Below are positions 40,001-47,748 of a stretch of DNA of 64,000 nucleotides, in pieces. Made by a program: the position numbers and the translations under genes. The first letter of the stretch is position 1. The number at the start of each line of letters is the position of its first letter. Below the pieces are notes generated by a model. That model worked only from the letters and a program-made list of their open reading frames with translations, searched no databases and had not been told where the DNA came from. The DNA is taken from assembly GCA_964017235.1 (NCBI GenBank), contig OZ024927.1, forward strand, positions 57,169,293-57,233,292, given 5' to 3'. The stretch is from Sabellastarte sp. h YS-2021 (lineage: Eukaryota > Annelida > Polychaeta > Sabellida > Sabellidae).

Positions 40001-42035
40001 ATATAATACAAATATATCATTCAGAACTTTCTAATTCATTAGTTCAATCAAATACTAAAAAATAAACATAGCTACCAAGCAAGGATAAATATATATGTAT
40101 ATAAAACAATGTCTAGCAACAAAACATGACTGCAAATTTTTTACAAATCTAAAAGTTCTGGTTTAAAACAAGCAGTTGCACTTCACATGCTGTAAACATC
40201 ATAAACTTCATCAAAATTTACATTCTAAGGAGACAAAATGCAGCCAACCTAAAGGCAAAAACAAACTGGCCACAAGGATAAGTAAATGTAAAACTGACAC
40301 TCAAAATGTCCCAAGAAGTCCTGTAAGCGAAACACTTTTTAATCTGGGTATTAAAATACATCCACAGAAATGTCACCACCTTCTTCCAAGTTTTGATGAG
40401 ACCTGCCTTTGTGGTTACCTGGCCTTTTGGAGGATACAAACTAATTTACTCTGTATATACTACATATATGTAATTTTACAATGTCTATCTGCAATATTTT
40501 TGTTCCCGGTCTTTCAGTGCATCACGGCTGTATGTTGTATAAGTTGTATTGAACTCTACCATGGAAAAAGATAAAATTTGATGGATAGTTTTCTACAAGA
40601 TTTCATAGTTTCTGGAGTATATATAGTAAAAGAAAAAAGTCCATTTCAATCACCCAAGACAAGCCAAATTTTATTGTTACAATAATGAATTTAAAAGCTC
40701 TTTAAAAACTTGTTACCTGAAAAGATATCAAAATTCAAATTTAGTTTTTTATATTTCATGCTAACATATCCTTATGTTTTAAAAGATTACATATAATATT
40801 ATTTTTGCTCTGATATTTCCTGTAAATAAGTCCATGTCTTACTTCTTGTCTGAAGTTACTTCCCTCAATTCATATTCTGGTCTATTCATCAAGCAATACC
40901 AAATAAGGAAAATAGCATGAATGATATAATGACTAAAAACTTATAATATTATTCTCTAGACAGGTTATACAGTAATGTGTCTTTCTTATTGTTAGTACTG
41001 AAATTTATTGTTTCTGAAGTCTACTTAGGTTACAATTTAAACTGACAGCCAACCACAAAGACAGGTAAAAGAAACATTTAGTGCTCAAACCTAAAGATAG
41101 AGAGGTATTATTTCAAACTGAATGAACTTAATCACCTAGGATAAATGGGTTTATGTATGAAAGTGTATGTACTATTAAGCGGTGAGCTATTTGCGATAGG
41201 AGCCCTTGGAATTGAAAGTATTATCACTTTCTGAGAACATCAATACATGATTATAAATTTGTATGTATAGAGAAGATTCTGTGAAGTAGTACAAGTGTAC
41301 AACATAGATGTGTAGAATGAACAGCTTTCATATATATATACAGCTATTACATTCATAGCTCATACAGGTGAAACATTTAATAGCAGGTAGTGTCCTCTTA
41401 ATTACACATCTAAGAGAGATACAATTCATATCACATATGTACAGGTTCATAATTTTTCTGGTAGACAACATGAAAATTAAAGCAGAGCCCATTTTATTCA
41501 TGTTAATTTTCCTGTATTTTTGTTTATGTTTCAGAAACTACCTTGGTTTCCTTCACAGATATATGAGGTCTTTAAGTAATTTATATATAAACCCTTCTAC
41601 CTTTTCACTTTTCTCTATTTCCAAATCTCATTGTCATATTAAGTAAAATTACATATAACCTTACCACACTTTAAATTTTTCTCTTATCTTTACCCAAATA
41701 ATGATTTACATAATGACCCTACCCGTGGCTTTGTCTGTGTTTCTGCGTACAAGACTTAGGGAGGAAGCAGAGCGACGGCTAGCATGCAAGCCGCTGGCCG
41801 CGGTCCCCTGGCCCCCTCCATCCGGTTCATCTGGTCCATTTGTGAGGGCGGAGGGGGAGGCTCGGGAACTTAGGCAAGACTGGGAGGCTGACCGCTTGGA
41901 CATATCCATCCCTTCAAAATTCATGCGGGGCGTGCTACTACCAAAAGCATAAGAAGCCATACTCCTACGGTTCCGCATCTGCTCCAGCTTGCTGTCACGG
42001 CTCTGGTACTTCTTCAATAGGGCTTCTCGCTTGGC
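823..42035 (-). CDS. MAP7: MAP7/ensconsin-family microtubule-associated protein, nine exons, partial at both ends
   Basis: MAP7 proteins bind the microtubule lattice and recruit and activate kinesin-1; that role is family knowledge. The spliced reading joins nine exons (join 42035-41723, 38652-38389, 34608-34402, 31277-31102, 28495-28376, 9142-9077, 5834-5423, 1451-1202, 1003-823). Every junction has GT and AG, and every donor phase matches the next acceptor, giving 663 codons with no stop. Order of regions: a short charged segment ending KLEQMRNRRSMASYAFGSSTPRM; Ser/Arg-rich low-complexity exons; a Pro/Lys-rich linker; then the MAP7-domain signature EEAKAKLAEKRREARER followed by a long Glu/Arg coiled coil. 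The N-terminal microtubule-binding coiled coil lies upstream of 42035 and was not found. The C-terminus lies beyond the left edge. Orthology to a specific vertebrate paralogue cannot be decided, since invertebrates usually have one gene. Confidence 0.85.
1202..1451 (-). CDS. MAP7: MAP7 exon 8: linker and start of the MAP7 domain
   Basis: The exon has 250 nt. Its acceptor is ttgcctctcag before base 1451 and its donor is ctcg|gtaatg. It starts with two bases of a Glu codon and ends two bases into an Arg codon. The first half is Lys/Ser/Thr/Pro-rich (EPAKQTKSAEGTPSKKAEPS). The second half carries TAQEEAKAKLAEKRREARER, which matches the family pattern of (D/E)EA..LLAEKRR.AR at the start of the Pfam MAP7 domain. 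An overlapping AG two bases downstream (acceptor at 1449) would give phase 0 instead of phase 2, but it does not fit the donor of the upstream exon. Confidence 0.88.
1452..1924. other. intron, no feature seen
   Basis: AT-rich intron between exons 8 and 7. No repeat or exon-like block was recognised up to the tandem array. Confidence 0.5.
1925..3000 (-). mobile_element. Helentron-like element with a 169-bp tandem array and terminal hairpin
   Basis: About four units repeat at 169-bp spacing (gtacattcct at 2183, 2352 and 2521). Each unit contains a run close to aaaatggccgccattttt. The right end is a hairpin, tatgtccacc...ggtggacata at 2971-2999, followed by A and a TT flank. This is the same layout (hairpin, ATAA, TT) as the other Helentron-like right ends in the window. 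The left end is not resolved. It lies 14 bp from the next element. Confidence 0.6.
3015..4677 (-). mobile_element. family 2 Helentron-like (HINE) element, copy a
   Basis: The left end is CTAG (minus strand 3' terminus) preceded on the minus strand by an 18-nt hairpin (gcatcggagaaccgatgc at 3025-3042 on plus). The interior is about eight 147-bp units, then a block containing gtggccatcttgtttttcag, and a decayed right end near caa|tt. A subterminal tgtatccac (3049-3057) has its complement at the right ends of the sister copies. Non-coding. A CTAG^T terminus with a preceding hairpin is the established mark of Helitron/Helentron 3' ends. Confidence 0.75.
3110..4330. repeat. 147-bp satellite array inside family 2 copy a
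   Basis: Successive gctatcc motifs fall at 3361, 3508, 3655, 3802, 3889, 4036 and 4183: a 147-bp step, with one 60-bp deletion. Each unit carries tgaccttga and, nine bases later, ccaaggtca in inverted order. There is no coding frame shared by all units. Confidence 0.9.
4678..5422. other. intron, no repeat seen
   Basis: Intron between exons 8 and 7. It contains only the candidate microexon at 5300-5320. Confidence 0.5.
5300..5320 (-). CDS. candidate 21-nt microexon
   Basis: A 21-nt block lies between ttcttttactccag (acceptor) and cag|gtaaga (donor), both near consensus, in the intron between MAP7 exons 7 and 8. In frame 0 it would read GDVYVDQ. In the phase delivered by exon 7 (one base carried over) it would read Gly followed at once by TGA, giving a protein truncated before the MAP7 domain. 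It is therefore either a poison or alternative-end exon, or a chance match. No other support is visible. Confidence 0.25.
5423..5834 (-). CDS. MAP7: MAP7 exon 7: long Pro/Lys/Glu-rich linker
   Basis: The exon has 412 nt. Its acceptor is ctgtattttag before base 5834 and its donor is gatgagg|gtaaat at 5422-5421. It enters in phase 0 and leaves one base into a codon, matching exon 8. The reading starts PTTPVQTSQDRVSKERRTTG, includes APPERKGPPPIRKSKTTKDK, and ends PVASEEVPKNQTDE. It is a disordered, positively charged segment followed by an acidic one, as in the linker before the MAP7 domain. It has no hydrophobic core. The other two frames in this exon look open over long stretches but have no splice-phase support. 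Confidence 0.82.
5835..8317. other. intron, no feature supported
   Basis: AT-rich intron between exons 7 and 6. Several short open frames occur at chance level. No repeat family shared with the rest of the window was recognised. Confidence 0.5.
8318..8691 (-). mobile_element. MITE with TACCG ends, TA target
   Basis: A 374-bp element that is an inverted, diverged copy of 11772-12157. It starts taccgtatttgctctctgaa and ends gcagcaccggta. Shared internal landmarks are cccatgggcaatgtgacc and aaaagttggggatgg. The termini are short imperfect inverted repeats beside TA, suggesting a Tc1/mariner-type non-autonomous element. It has no coding frame. Confidence 0.65.
9077..9142 (-). CDS. MAP7: MAP7 exon 6: 22-codon basic linker
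   Basis: A 66-nt exon with acceptor tttttctag and donor accaag|gtaaca, phase 0 at both ends. It encodes GPVKAIHKPPTQPEKRPARS then TK. It is basic and Pro-rich and continuous in style with its neighbours. Because it is symmetrical (0-0), it could be skipped without changing frame. The intron upstream is about 19 kb and nearly filled by transposons. Confidence 0.72.
9143..9835. other. intron, with a probable left end of another Helentron-like element at 9668
   Basis: Mostly unassigned intron. At 9668 CTAG follows aaaa, and on the minus strand it is preceded by a small hairpin (gaga...tctc). A ccctgtgggg palindrome follows near 9746. It may be a truncated or interrupted third CTAG family. Its right end was not found. 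Confidence 0.35.
9836..11524 (-). mobile_element. chimeric Helentron-like element: family 2 left, family 1-like right end
   Basis: The left end carries CTAG and a decayed version of the family 2 terminus (agaaccgatgcaaat). About five 147-bp units follow, then two blocks with cggccatcttgttttt about 156 bp apart. The right end, with a short ggcggcggcggc run and the hairpin tatccccgacttttgtccgg followed by gatacaa|t, is like family 1 rather than family 2. Non-coding. Confidence 0.65.
11772..12157 (+). mobile_element. MITE with TACCG/TACC ends, partner of the 8318 copy
   Basis: A 386-bp element. The left end taccggtgccacgctctgta matches the inverted right end taccacagctgtgctctgta at most positions, so the inverted termini are about 20 bp. 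It lies beside TA. It is in opposite orientation to the related copy at 8318-8691. Confidence 0.65.
12550..13130. repeat. 147-bp satellite units inside family 3
   Basis: About four units related to the family 2 satellite. The first holds ggggtcaaaggtca at 12579-12592. Confidence 0.85.
13300..15560. repeat. 155-bp tandem array with higher-order structure
   Basis: tatgttatag motifs fall at 13395, 13549, 13704, 13859 and 14014, a 154-155 bp step. From about 14240 a variant unit (catgatggaagttactgaaa at 14258 and 14890, with a one-base variant near 15369) is interspersed with normal units at spacings of about 632 and 479 bp, differing by one unit. All units share agctgacccaaaagtagctg. Non-coding. 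Confidence 0.88.
15566..19484 (-). mobile_element. family 1 Helentron-like (HINE) element, copy 1
   Basis: Length 3,919 bp. The left end (3' end on minus) is CTAG, with the hairpin ttgggccaactcggcgccaa at 15571-15590. The subterminal inverted repeat atatccccagac (15592-15603) pairs with gtctggggatat (19471-19482). The right end is a hairpin then ATAA. The exact empty site is visible at 62737-62746. The interior has about 351-bp units (gcttcagact at 17914, 18265 and 18616), a LINE fragment, and a roughly 310-bp segment present on both sides of it (about 16250-16560 and 17035-17347). No Rep/helicase frame is present, so it is non-autonomous. Confidence 0.85.
16592..17118 (-). pseudogene. LINE 3' fragment with C-terminal zinc-knuckle-like reading frame, copy 1
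   Basis: The 443-bp insertion at 16592-17034 lies between gtgggttg and agca. Its minus-strand frame reads VALHLFERTCKLCKKDVEDE, then IHFVCVCPALELIRMKYFKI, and stops at 16786. C-x2-C-x8-H-x4-C followed by CPALE is typical of the end of the reverse-transcriptase protein of mollusc LINEs. The residues upstream of VALH come from host element sequence, so the 110-codon frame is a fusion. The 3' tail is aataaactaataaactaaac. Only the last part of the LINE is present. Confidence 0.65.
19869..20395. other. intron between two large elements, nothing recognised
   Basis: AT-rich sequence with a 62-codon frame of no visible similarity. Confidence 0.45.
20396..24064 (-). mobile_element. family 1 Helentron-like element, copy 2
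   Basis: Length 3,669 bp, with the same ends as copy 1 (CTAG and hairpin on the left, (cgg) run and tatccccgactttcgtctgg hairpin then ATAA on the right). The flanks are caaaa and taat, again A^T with no long duplication. It differs from copy 1 by lacking the 310-bp segment on the left of the LINE fragment, by a duplicated tgattgatgatt block near 20640 and 20770, and by a deletion in one 351-bp unit near 22920. Confidence 0.85.
21218..21658 (-). pseudogene. LINE 3' fragment, copy 2, frameshifted
   Basis: The same insertion as in copy 1, 441 bp. A two-base difference in the run acaaacaaacaaaatg splits the CKLCKKDVEDEIHFVC frame from the PALELIRMKYFKIL frame, so it is broken. It shares its insertion point with copy 1, so it was acquired before those two copies separated. 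Confidence 0.65.
24065..25344. other. intron, nothing recognised
   Basis: AT-rich single-copy-looking intron sequence. No exon-like block with good splice sites was seen. Confidence 0.5.
25345..27825 (-). mobile_element. family 2 Helentron-like element, copy b (most complete)
   Basis: The left end is CTAG with the hairpin gcatcggagaaccaatgc. About 13 satellite units of about 147 bp follow (gctatcc at 25705, 25852 and 25999), then a block with gtggccatcttgtttttcag and the right end ccagtggatacaa|tt, whose gtggataca complements the left tgtatccac. A 25-base poly-C run interrupts it near 27663. Two late units are truncated. Non-coding. Confidence 0.8.
27663..27687. repeat. poly-C tract
   Basis: About 25 consecutive C within family 2 copy b. 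The corresponding place in copy c (36340-36354) has a shorter, interrupted C-rich run. Confidence 0.85.
27826..28375. other. intron, nothing recognised
   Basis: Short intronic stretch between family 2 copy b and exon 5. Confidence 0.5.
28376..28495 (-). CDS. MAP7: MAP7 exon 5: 40-codon Pro/Lys-rich linker
   Basis: A 120-nt exon with acceptor tcaatacag and donor gtcaag|gtaaag, phase 0 at both ends. It reads NVTKPKTLPTPPKPVVARSL and ends QPAKKESTPVK. It is disordered and strongly basic, which fits the microtubule-affine P/K-rich region. Exons 5 and 6 are both 0-0 and form a cassette that can be included or skipped without a frame change. Confidence 0.8.
28496..29929. other. intron with a poly-A run
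   Basis: AT-rich intron between exons 5 and 4. A 20-base A run at 29461-29480 may mark an old retroposed tail, but no body was identified. Confidence 0.5.
29930..30615 (-). mobile_element. Helentron-like fragment, hairpin ccagcc...ggctgg
   Basis: Contains diverged repeats with cctgaaaatttggtgaaaatc and gttgccatggcaacagtggt. It ends at ccagcctttatgggctgg followed by ggttaaaaa. The last 200 bp match 46997-47210. The left end is not resolved. Confidence 0.55.
30616..31101. other. intron, nothing recognised
   Basis: Short intron stretch before the donor of exon 4. Confidence 0.45.
31102..31277 (-). CDS. MAP7: MAP7 exon 4: Ser/Arg-rich segment with an FDRLATPK motif
   Basis: The exon has 176 nt. 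Its acceptor is gttgtacacttag and its donor is agcaag|gtgagc. It starts with two bases of a codon and ends in phase 0. It reads SQSAPPVQKRAKSSDGRQSR, then ATFDRLATPKSVPRESS. A short RL.TPT-like motif is typical of MAP7 proteins downstream of the first coiled coil, which supports the family call. KRAKSS also occurs near the start of exon 3. Confidence 0.82.
31278..34401. other. intron, nothing recognised
   Basis: About 3.1 kb of AT-rich intron between exons 4 and 3 with no repeat shared with the rest of the window. It is one of the few long stretches without transposon signatures. Confidence 0.5.
34402..34608 (-). CDS. MAP7: MAP7 exon 3: Ser/Arg-rich segment with tandem acceptor
   Basis: The exon has 207 nt. 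Its donor is cgcttca|gtaagt. The acceptor is a CAGCAG pair, so the exon can begin at 34608 or 34605. It begins with two bases of an Ala codon and leaves one base into a codon, matching exons 2 and 4. It reads AASKRAKSSYSDLTQSSEGS, then RRPRPQSVGRLPNYASPTVS, then RLGRATGRVG. It is low-complexity and basic with many candidate phospho-serines. The frame was chosen by splice phase. A longer open reading frame seen in another frame of the same strand does not connect. Confidence 0.8.
34609..35443. other. intron with a poly-G run
   Basis: Contains a G-rich run at about 34719-34737 after a (tta)n stretch. Nothing else was recognised. Confidence 0.5.
35444..36469 (-). mobile_element. family 2 Helentron-like element, copy c (short)
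   Basis: The left end is CTAG with hairpin gcatcggagaaccgatgc. About four satellite units follow, one with a local duplication of cctctacgaccaataataag. Then comes the gtggccatcttc block, a gcggcggc stretch and the right end tggatacaa|tt. Total 1,026 bp. Confidence 0.8.
36470..38388. other. intron, nothing recognised
   Basis: AT-rich intron between exons 3 and 2. Short open frames only. Confidence 0.5.
38389..38652 (-). CDS. MAP7: MAP7 exon 2: Ser/Asn/Ala-rich segment
   Basis: The donor tttg|gtaaga at 38388 is clear and fits exon 3. The best acceptor is ccatccatatccag before base 38652, which matches exon 1 phase and gives 264 nt. Alternatives after ttggcag (right edge 38642) or gtttcag (near 38581) keep the same phase, so the right edge is less certain. 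It encodes TIPSSTTNNRTGPG, then SYKRLSMSTSHLSNSPNNNS, then KTSRRSVASGSVSNLHNHH. SMSTSHLS resembles the S.STMNLS stretch of vertebrate MAP7. Confidence 0.75.
38653..41722. other. intron, nothing recognised
   Basis: About 3 kb between exons 2 and 1. Short fragments with aaggtcaa motifs near 39890-39940 may be decayed array sequence. A 132-codon frame at 40176-40574 has no recognisable motif. Confidence 0.45.
41723..42035 (-). CDS. MAP7: MAP7 exon 1 of those seen: post-coiled-coil motif with AFGSSTPRM
   Basis: The exon has 313 nt. Its acceptor is tgtgtattttccag and its donor is gccacgg|gtaggg. It enters in phase 0 and leaves one base into a codon. It reads AKREALLKKYQSRDSKLEQM, then RNRRSMASYAFGSSTPRMNF, then two Ser-rich stretches (MSKRSASQSCLSSRAS and SRRSASSLSLVRRNTD). 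The charged start and the aromatic/AFGSSTPRM segment fit the region right after the N-terminal coiled coil of ensconsin/MAP7. Upstream exons carrying that coiled coil must exist, because the exon opens mid-protein after a good acceptor. Confidence 0.85.
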
Positions 42036-43974
42036 CTGGAAAATACACAATAATATATCTTGTAGCTATATAATAAAATACATCAGTCAGTAACTGTATG
42101 GCCAATAGTGCAAACAAGCCTTGATGCCTATTCCATTGGGGATATGCTAGAATGCAATTTCTTTCAGTATCCTGGAATCGGTATGGTTTCACACTGGCGG
42201 GATACCGAAACAGAAAATCTGCTACCGACCCTGCCCTAATATTTGCATCCTCAACAATTTCTGAAAACATATCTCTGCACCAACATTGGGTAAAATTCCA
42301 TACTCTCACTGTAATTATTTAAATTTTTGGAGCGAGTTGTCCCAGAGTGTATACAAAAGAGAGATCCAACATGTATGTGGTAAATACAAACACTGACTAT
42401 ACATTTATGCATCTGACAATAAAAAATAATGTAAATATGTCAACGAGCCATACTTTCATCTTTCTTGTGACAAAAATTAAAATGTATACTTAAAACAGAC
42501 ATAAATTGTGGATTAAGAAGGGCAACTTTTATTGAGTGTGTTCCTGTTGTTATTATTAATTCTGAAAACATAGGGTCGACTAAATTCTATAATGTTCCTG
42601 TATCTTTTCTGATCCACCTAACATAGTTTGCAGAAAATGCTGTTGTTGCTGTTTTTGTTTCTGTCTGTAATTTCTCAAAATATTAGTGAAGGGTTGAAAA
42701 TAAATTCCCTGGATTATAAAATTTGCTTGTTATGTAGTTGTAACTAGGTTGCCATGACTTCTACATTTATCACAATTTCAGAAAGTGATTAGATTATCTT
42801 AGGCCATTTTAATATTTTTTTTTCCTTTTGAGTAAACTGGACAAACAAACAGAAGGCTATTCCCAAGAAGTTGCCATTGGGTGGTTCACTGGACTGGAAC
42901 TGTTTCAAAAGACTGATTAGGCCTGTGGGATAAAGCATTATCAAAAAGGTGACCCATAAAATATTGCAAACCTAATGAACCAATCAAGTGTAAAATGTGA
43001 AGAATGCATGTGAGCTTTGAGGAACTGAACAAAACAAACAACAGGTCCATAAATTTACTCCATTCATGCAGGGGTAACTCCTGCTAATAATGTACAATTT
43101 TACCAAAAAGAAAAATCAATCAACAAAAACAACTCTGGTTTGTGTCCGATGAAACATTTTATATCACAATAGATTTTATCATTTATAACATTGTAAAAAT
43201 GCTACTTTTAGAAATATGTTCACTTTAAAGCCCTAAATGGATGAATTATTCAAAATTAATTGTCATGTTCTGTCATGTAAATGACTCGAGTGACTTAAAT
43301 TAGTTTGCTTGGTTAAATATTGGAGATTCATAATCCCCAAGTCTTGGGTATATGCCATATTACATGTACTATATGTACTATTTCAGTGGCATTTTTTCCC
43401 AGTTATTGACTGTTCACACCTATTAGTGTGGTCACACAGATAATTGTGAAAACATGCAGAACAACATGTGAGAATGGAAAGGACTGCCAGAACATATGCT
43501 AGTCCAATACTGACATCATAATGAAAAATTTTAAAATGTATATATACTGACAAAAGTTCCCCCTTTAAAAATTTGTATAAAAACATCCATCATCTTTTAA
43601 TTGACAATATAAAAACCTAATAGTAACCGAAGCAAATAGTTAGAATTTTTTAATTTTATGGGAATGTACAGTAATTAACCACACATAACACTAGTCATTT
43701 TAATAATTTGGTCACATATAACTGTGGCCTTGTCACCAATTGTTTACAATACAATGGACACCTATTAATAAACACAGTACTCTCATTATAATGCAACCAG
43801 AAAGATTAATGTTTGAAATACTTGAAAATCATTTGATCACAAGTACTGATATGTCTTAAATCTTTAGTTATAACATAGTATCGTGCATATCAATAATACA
43901 CATTGTCTCTAAATGACAAACTGTAACAAAATCTAAAGGACAAATTTCTTACGAACTAATACATATGTCACTTT
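42036..43974. other. upstream intron, nothing firmly recognised
   Basis: AT-rich. The stretch 42100-42310 is richer in GC and reads open for 104 codons on minus, without motif or splice support. It may be part of an unidentified repeat. Confidence 0.4.
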
Positions 43975-44180
43975 ATTTGTTTTATTTGGGGTTTTACGTC
44001 GCTTTCAACACTGTACAGGTCATATCACGACAGGTAGTTGGAAGGGCAGAGGAAACCAGTACATACAGTTCATTAGGGTTCTGTACTGTAAACTGCCGAC
44101 CAACGGCAAGCAACTACCAGCTTTCCCACTTGAGGCCGTGACGGGGATCGAACCCCGGCCTCAGAGGTGGGAGGCGAAAT
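43975..44180 (-). mobile_element. tRNA-derived SINE, 5'-truncated
   Basis: On minus, cctctgaggccggggttcga tcccc contains a Pol III B box. It is followed by a core (ggcagtttacagtacagaac, tttcctctgcccttccaact) shared with 49043-49280. The tail is gttgaaagcgacgtaaaacc ccaaataaa, a style common in mollusc SINEs. The A-box half is missing or too diverged. Confidence 0.7.
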
Positions 44181-45161
44181 ACATGGAGAAACTCTGAGGG
44201 CTATCTCAGGTTGTCTTGGGAAAACTGGGATCAGAGGTTCTCCAAGGACAATTGGGGATTCTACTTGGAGAAACTGTAACTGATGAATAATGAAATATTT
44301 CTCAAATGATATTTTATCAATATAAGACAAAGGAGCCTTAAATTTCAACAAATTTTATTTGTTTGAATGATACAACATTCACAATCAAACTATAAAACAT
44401 TCACAATCAGTTCATAGGTAATTAATTACCATTCAAAACAGATATGCATTACAATTCTGATAATGAAGTCATATCTTGATGAACACACTGTCTCATTCTA
44501 TTGACCAGCTTGAATACTATTTTGACAAATGATGTAAGTGGCAATGTGACATTTTAATGATTTTATAGAACACTTAATTCAGCTGTTTAAAACTTGCCTC
44601 TATTGAAGATAGATTTGCTTCTATACAAGTACAAGTTACTTAATACCTACTCTGAATACAGTTTTTAAATAATTAAAGGTGAAATAGAATGAAAACAAAC
44701 TAATTCTTATTTTGAAAAATCCATTAACCTGCTCAATAGACGAAAGAGTCAAGCTAGTGACTTATCACTTCCAGTTTGCCCTATGGACTCTCCAACTGTC
44801 CTAGAACAAAGTCTGATTAGAGTAAGTCCTAAATCTTAGTCTCTTCTGTGACATATACAAAATTTTCTTTTACATAATTATTGATATAAGGCATACTTAA
44901 TTTCCACAGTGACAAAGTAAAGAAACAAAATTATAATTTATTCGTACTTTAATTGTTTTGTATACATGTACATAATAATTATATACGGTACTGTTCAGAG
45001 GCATTGGGTTCATCTTGTGATAGCTCCCCGAGTTTGATTTTCTATCTTCAGTATTTTGCTTCTTGAATTCTGTGCCAACAGAGGCTAGCGCAACCGTTTA
45101 AAATAGCATCAGAGATGCCCATACCCCACATCCTGGGGAAATAGTTTTTATCACCATGAGA
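44181..45161. other. upstream intron, nothing recognised
   Basis: AT-rich sequence between a SINE and a MITE. Confidence 0.45.
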
Positions 45162-45556
45162 TAGTGGGTAAATTGTTTATCGATGTTGCCGATATTTATT
45201 GTTTTGGAACTGGACTCCCGATATCGAGATCTAAACACGTATTTCAATATCGCCATTTTAAGTAAAACTGTAAACTTACACTGTTAATATCCGAAATAAA
45301 GCAAAACTCTTAAGACATTGTACACTTTTATTTCACATTTTTGAAGTTTTCAATGCGTTTTTGATGAAAACTGCATTGTTTTGTTTTGATACATTTCGCT
45401 TCCTGTTAGCGGTTCGGGAAACACTAAAATAAAACGTTTTCAGTTTCCCGAATTCGGACTATTTGGTAGACAATATGAACCCCCCGATATCGCCCGATAT
45501 TGAAATATTTTTACATTCAATATCGATACCCACAAGGCCAAACGATTTACCCCCTA
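45162..45556. mobile_element. hAT-type MITE with 8-bp target duplication
   Basis: The ends are TAGTGGGTAAATTGTTT and, inverted, TAGGGGGTAAATCGTTT. Both sides are flanked by ccatgaga (45154-45161 and 45557-45564). The 8-bp duplication and TAG termini indicate the hAT superfamily. 395 bp, non-coding. Confidence 0.85.
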
Positions 45557-45879
45557 CCATGAGATATAGAAGTAGTGTCCAAATAATGTTTAAGTAGAGA
45601 AAAAACAGCTAAGAGAAAAAAAATGTACGTAAAAATAAAGTATTAAAAACAAGACAATTCAATAGCAAGATGACAGCATTAATCAGTAAAATAAGAAATT
45701 ATGAAGCTGTAAAATTTATTAATGGGAGAATCCATATATCTTTGTCTTAAAGAGAAACATGTCTCAAATATGGCAGGTGAACTTACTTTGCCAGAACCAA
45801 AGTTAAAGGTCACACTATGATTCACAGCTATACCAACTAACCAATGTTCCCACCAAGTGTCCACTTCTACACCTTACGG

Positions 45880-46996
45880 AATCCAAGATTTAGCCCGGAC
45901 AAGATTTTATACGCAAGGTCACTATGGCAAGGTCAAAGGTCAAATACAGGTCAAACCATGACGTTGCACACCTACATCCCTCAACCAATGTCCCTATCAA
46001 GTAGCAACTTCCTACACCTCACAGTTTCTGAGATATAGCCGAAATAAGATTCTATAGGTCAAGGTCACAACTGCAAGGTCAAAAGTCAAATCAAGGTCAC
46101 ACCATGACGTTGCACACCTACAACCCCCAACCAATGTCCCTACCAAGTATCAACTTCCTTTATCTTACTGTTTCCAAGATATAGCCCAGACAATATTTTA
46201 TAGGTCAAGGTCACTATGGCAAGGTCAAAGGTAAAATCAAGGTCACACCATGATATTGCACACCTACAACCCCCAACCAATGTCCCTACCAAGTATCAAC
46301 ATCCTACACCTTACGGTTTCCAAGATATAGTCCAGACAAGATTATATAGATCAAGGTCACCACCACATGGTCAAAGGTCAAATCAAGGTCACACCATGAT
46401 GTTGCACACCTACAACCCCTATCCAATGTCCCTACCGAGCATCAACTTCCTACACATTACGATTTCCGAGATATAGCGGACAAGATTTTATAGATCAAGG
46501 TCACTACGGCAAGATCAAAGGCCAAATCAAGGTCACACAATGTCGTTGCACACCTACAACCCCTAACCAATGTCCCTCTAAGTGTCAACTTCCTTCACAT
46601 TACAGTTGCAGACATATAGCCCCAACAAGATTTTACAAGTCAAGGTCACCACACAAGGTCAAAGATCAAATCAAGGTCACACCATAACCTTGCACACCTA
46701 CACCCCCTAACCAATGTCCCTACCAAGTATTGATTTCCCACACCTTATAGTTTCCGAGATATAGCCCGGACAACATTTTCAAATTCAAGGTCACTATGGC
46801 AAGGTCAAAGGTTAAATCAAGGTCACACCATGATGTTGCACACCTACATCCCTAACCAATGTTCCTACCAAATATCAACTTCCTACACCTTACATTTTCT
46901 GAGATATAGTCCGGCCAAACTTTTTCCCGCCGTCTGTCCACCCAGACAACATGGGTGAAAACAATACTCCAACAGCCCTCAAGGGCTGTGGGGGTA
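45880..46996 (-). mobile_element. 146-bp tandem array ending in a hairpin
   Basis: ccaatgtccc motifs fall at 45985, 46131, 46277, 46423 and 46567, a step of 146 bp (one of 144). Each unit holds three or four aaggtca half-sites. The right end is the hairpin acagccctcaagggctgt (about 46969-46986) followed by gggggtaaaaat, matching the Helentron-like right-end pattern. The left boundary is approximate. Confidence 0.75.
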
Positions 46997-47210
46997 AAAA
47001 TCTTAAAAGTGTTGCCATGACAACAGTTGTTGCAGATAAGTCCAAACCTAATCTGCTCTAGATCCTCTTGGAGTAAAAACAGCCTGAAAATTTGGTGAAA
47101 AACCGTGCATGGGTTTAGGCTGTGGAACACCCACAAGCTTCATGCCCGCCGCTGTCAGTGCCGGCAAGTGCAGGGGACAACCAATAAAGGCTGGGGTTAA
47201 AAAACAAACA
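46997..47210 (-). mobile_element. fragment of the 29930-30615 element family
   Basis: About 200 bp colinear with 30400-30615 (gtgttgccatgacaacagtt, tttggtgaaaaaccgtgcat, gggtttaggctgtggaacac), ending aaggctggggttaaaaa. It abuts the 146-bp array directly. Confidence 0.6.
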
Positions 47211-47748
47211 AAAATAAATGCTTTAATGTCCAAATTATATCTGGCATCATGTAAATGATCATTCGTTATGTCAACATGGTCTACTGACTACTGAGGAAAC
47301 ACCTTATCCTTCTTTAAAATCTGGGAAATTTTTATCAAATCTAAAATTTTTGTTACCATTTTCTGCCATTTATCTTCTCTCTTGTGCAGTGTTTCAAGGA
47401 ATGATTAGTATGGATTACCCGAGAAGTTAATATGTCCCAATTACTCAAGCCTCTGCTTGCCCTTTGCACCAGCAGAATCTCCTTTTGTTAGTCTTGATTA
47501 TAAAAGGAACAGCAAACTGATCTGTAGACTAATCACATTGCAAAGTAAAACTGTGTTTAAATTTTCTTTCAATGTTAACCCCAAATTCAAGAGCACATAC
47601 ATCGAGTTTGGTGCACATTTTTGTGCTGGTTAGGAGATAAATGTGAAACAAATCTCATAAATCCAAAACATCCATTTTTATTCTCAATCATTAAACATAT
47701 TGTACTGGATTTTAAACATTTTTGACCAGAGCAATCCCATTTATCATA

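Noticed and set aside
41995-42309. 104-codon minus frame just upstream of MAP7 exon 1
   Set aside because: It runs through the intron across the acceptor of exon 1, has no coiled-coil composition, and no acceptor or donor gives a phase-compatible exon.
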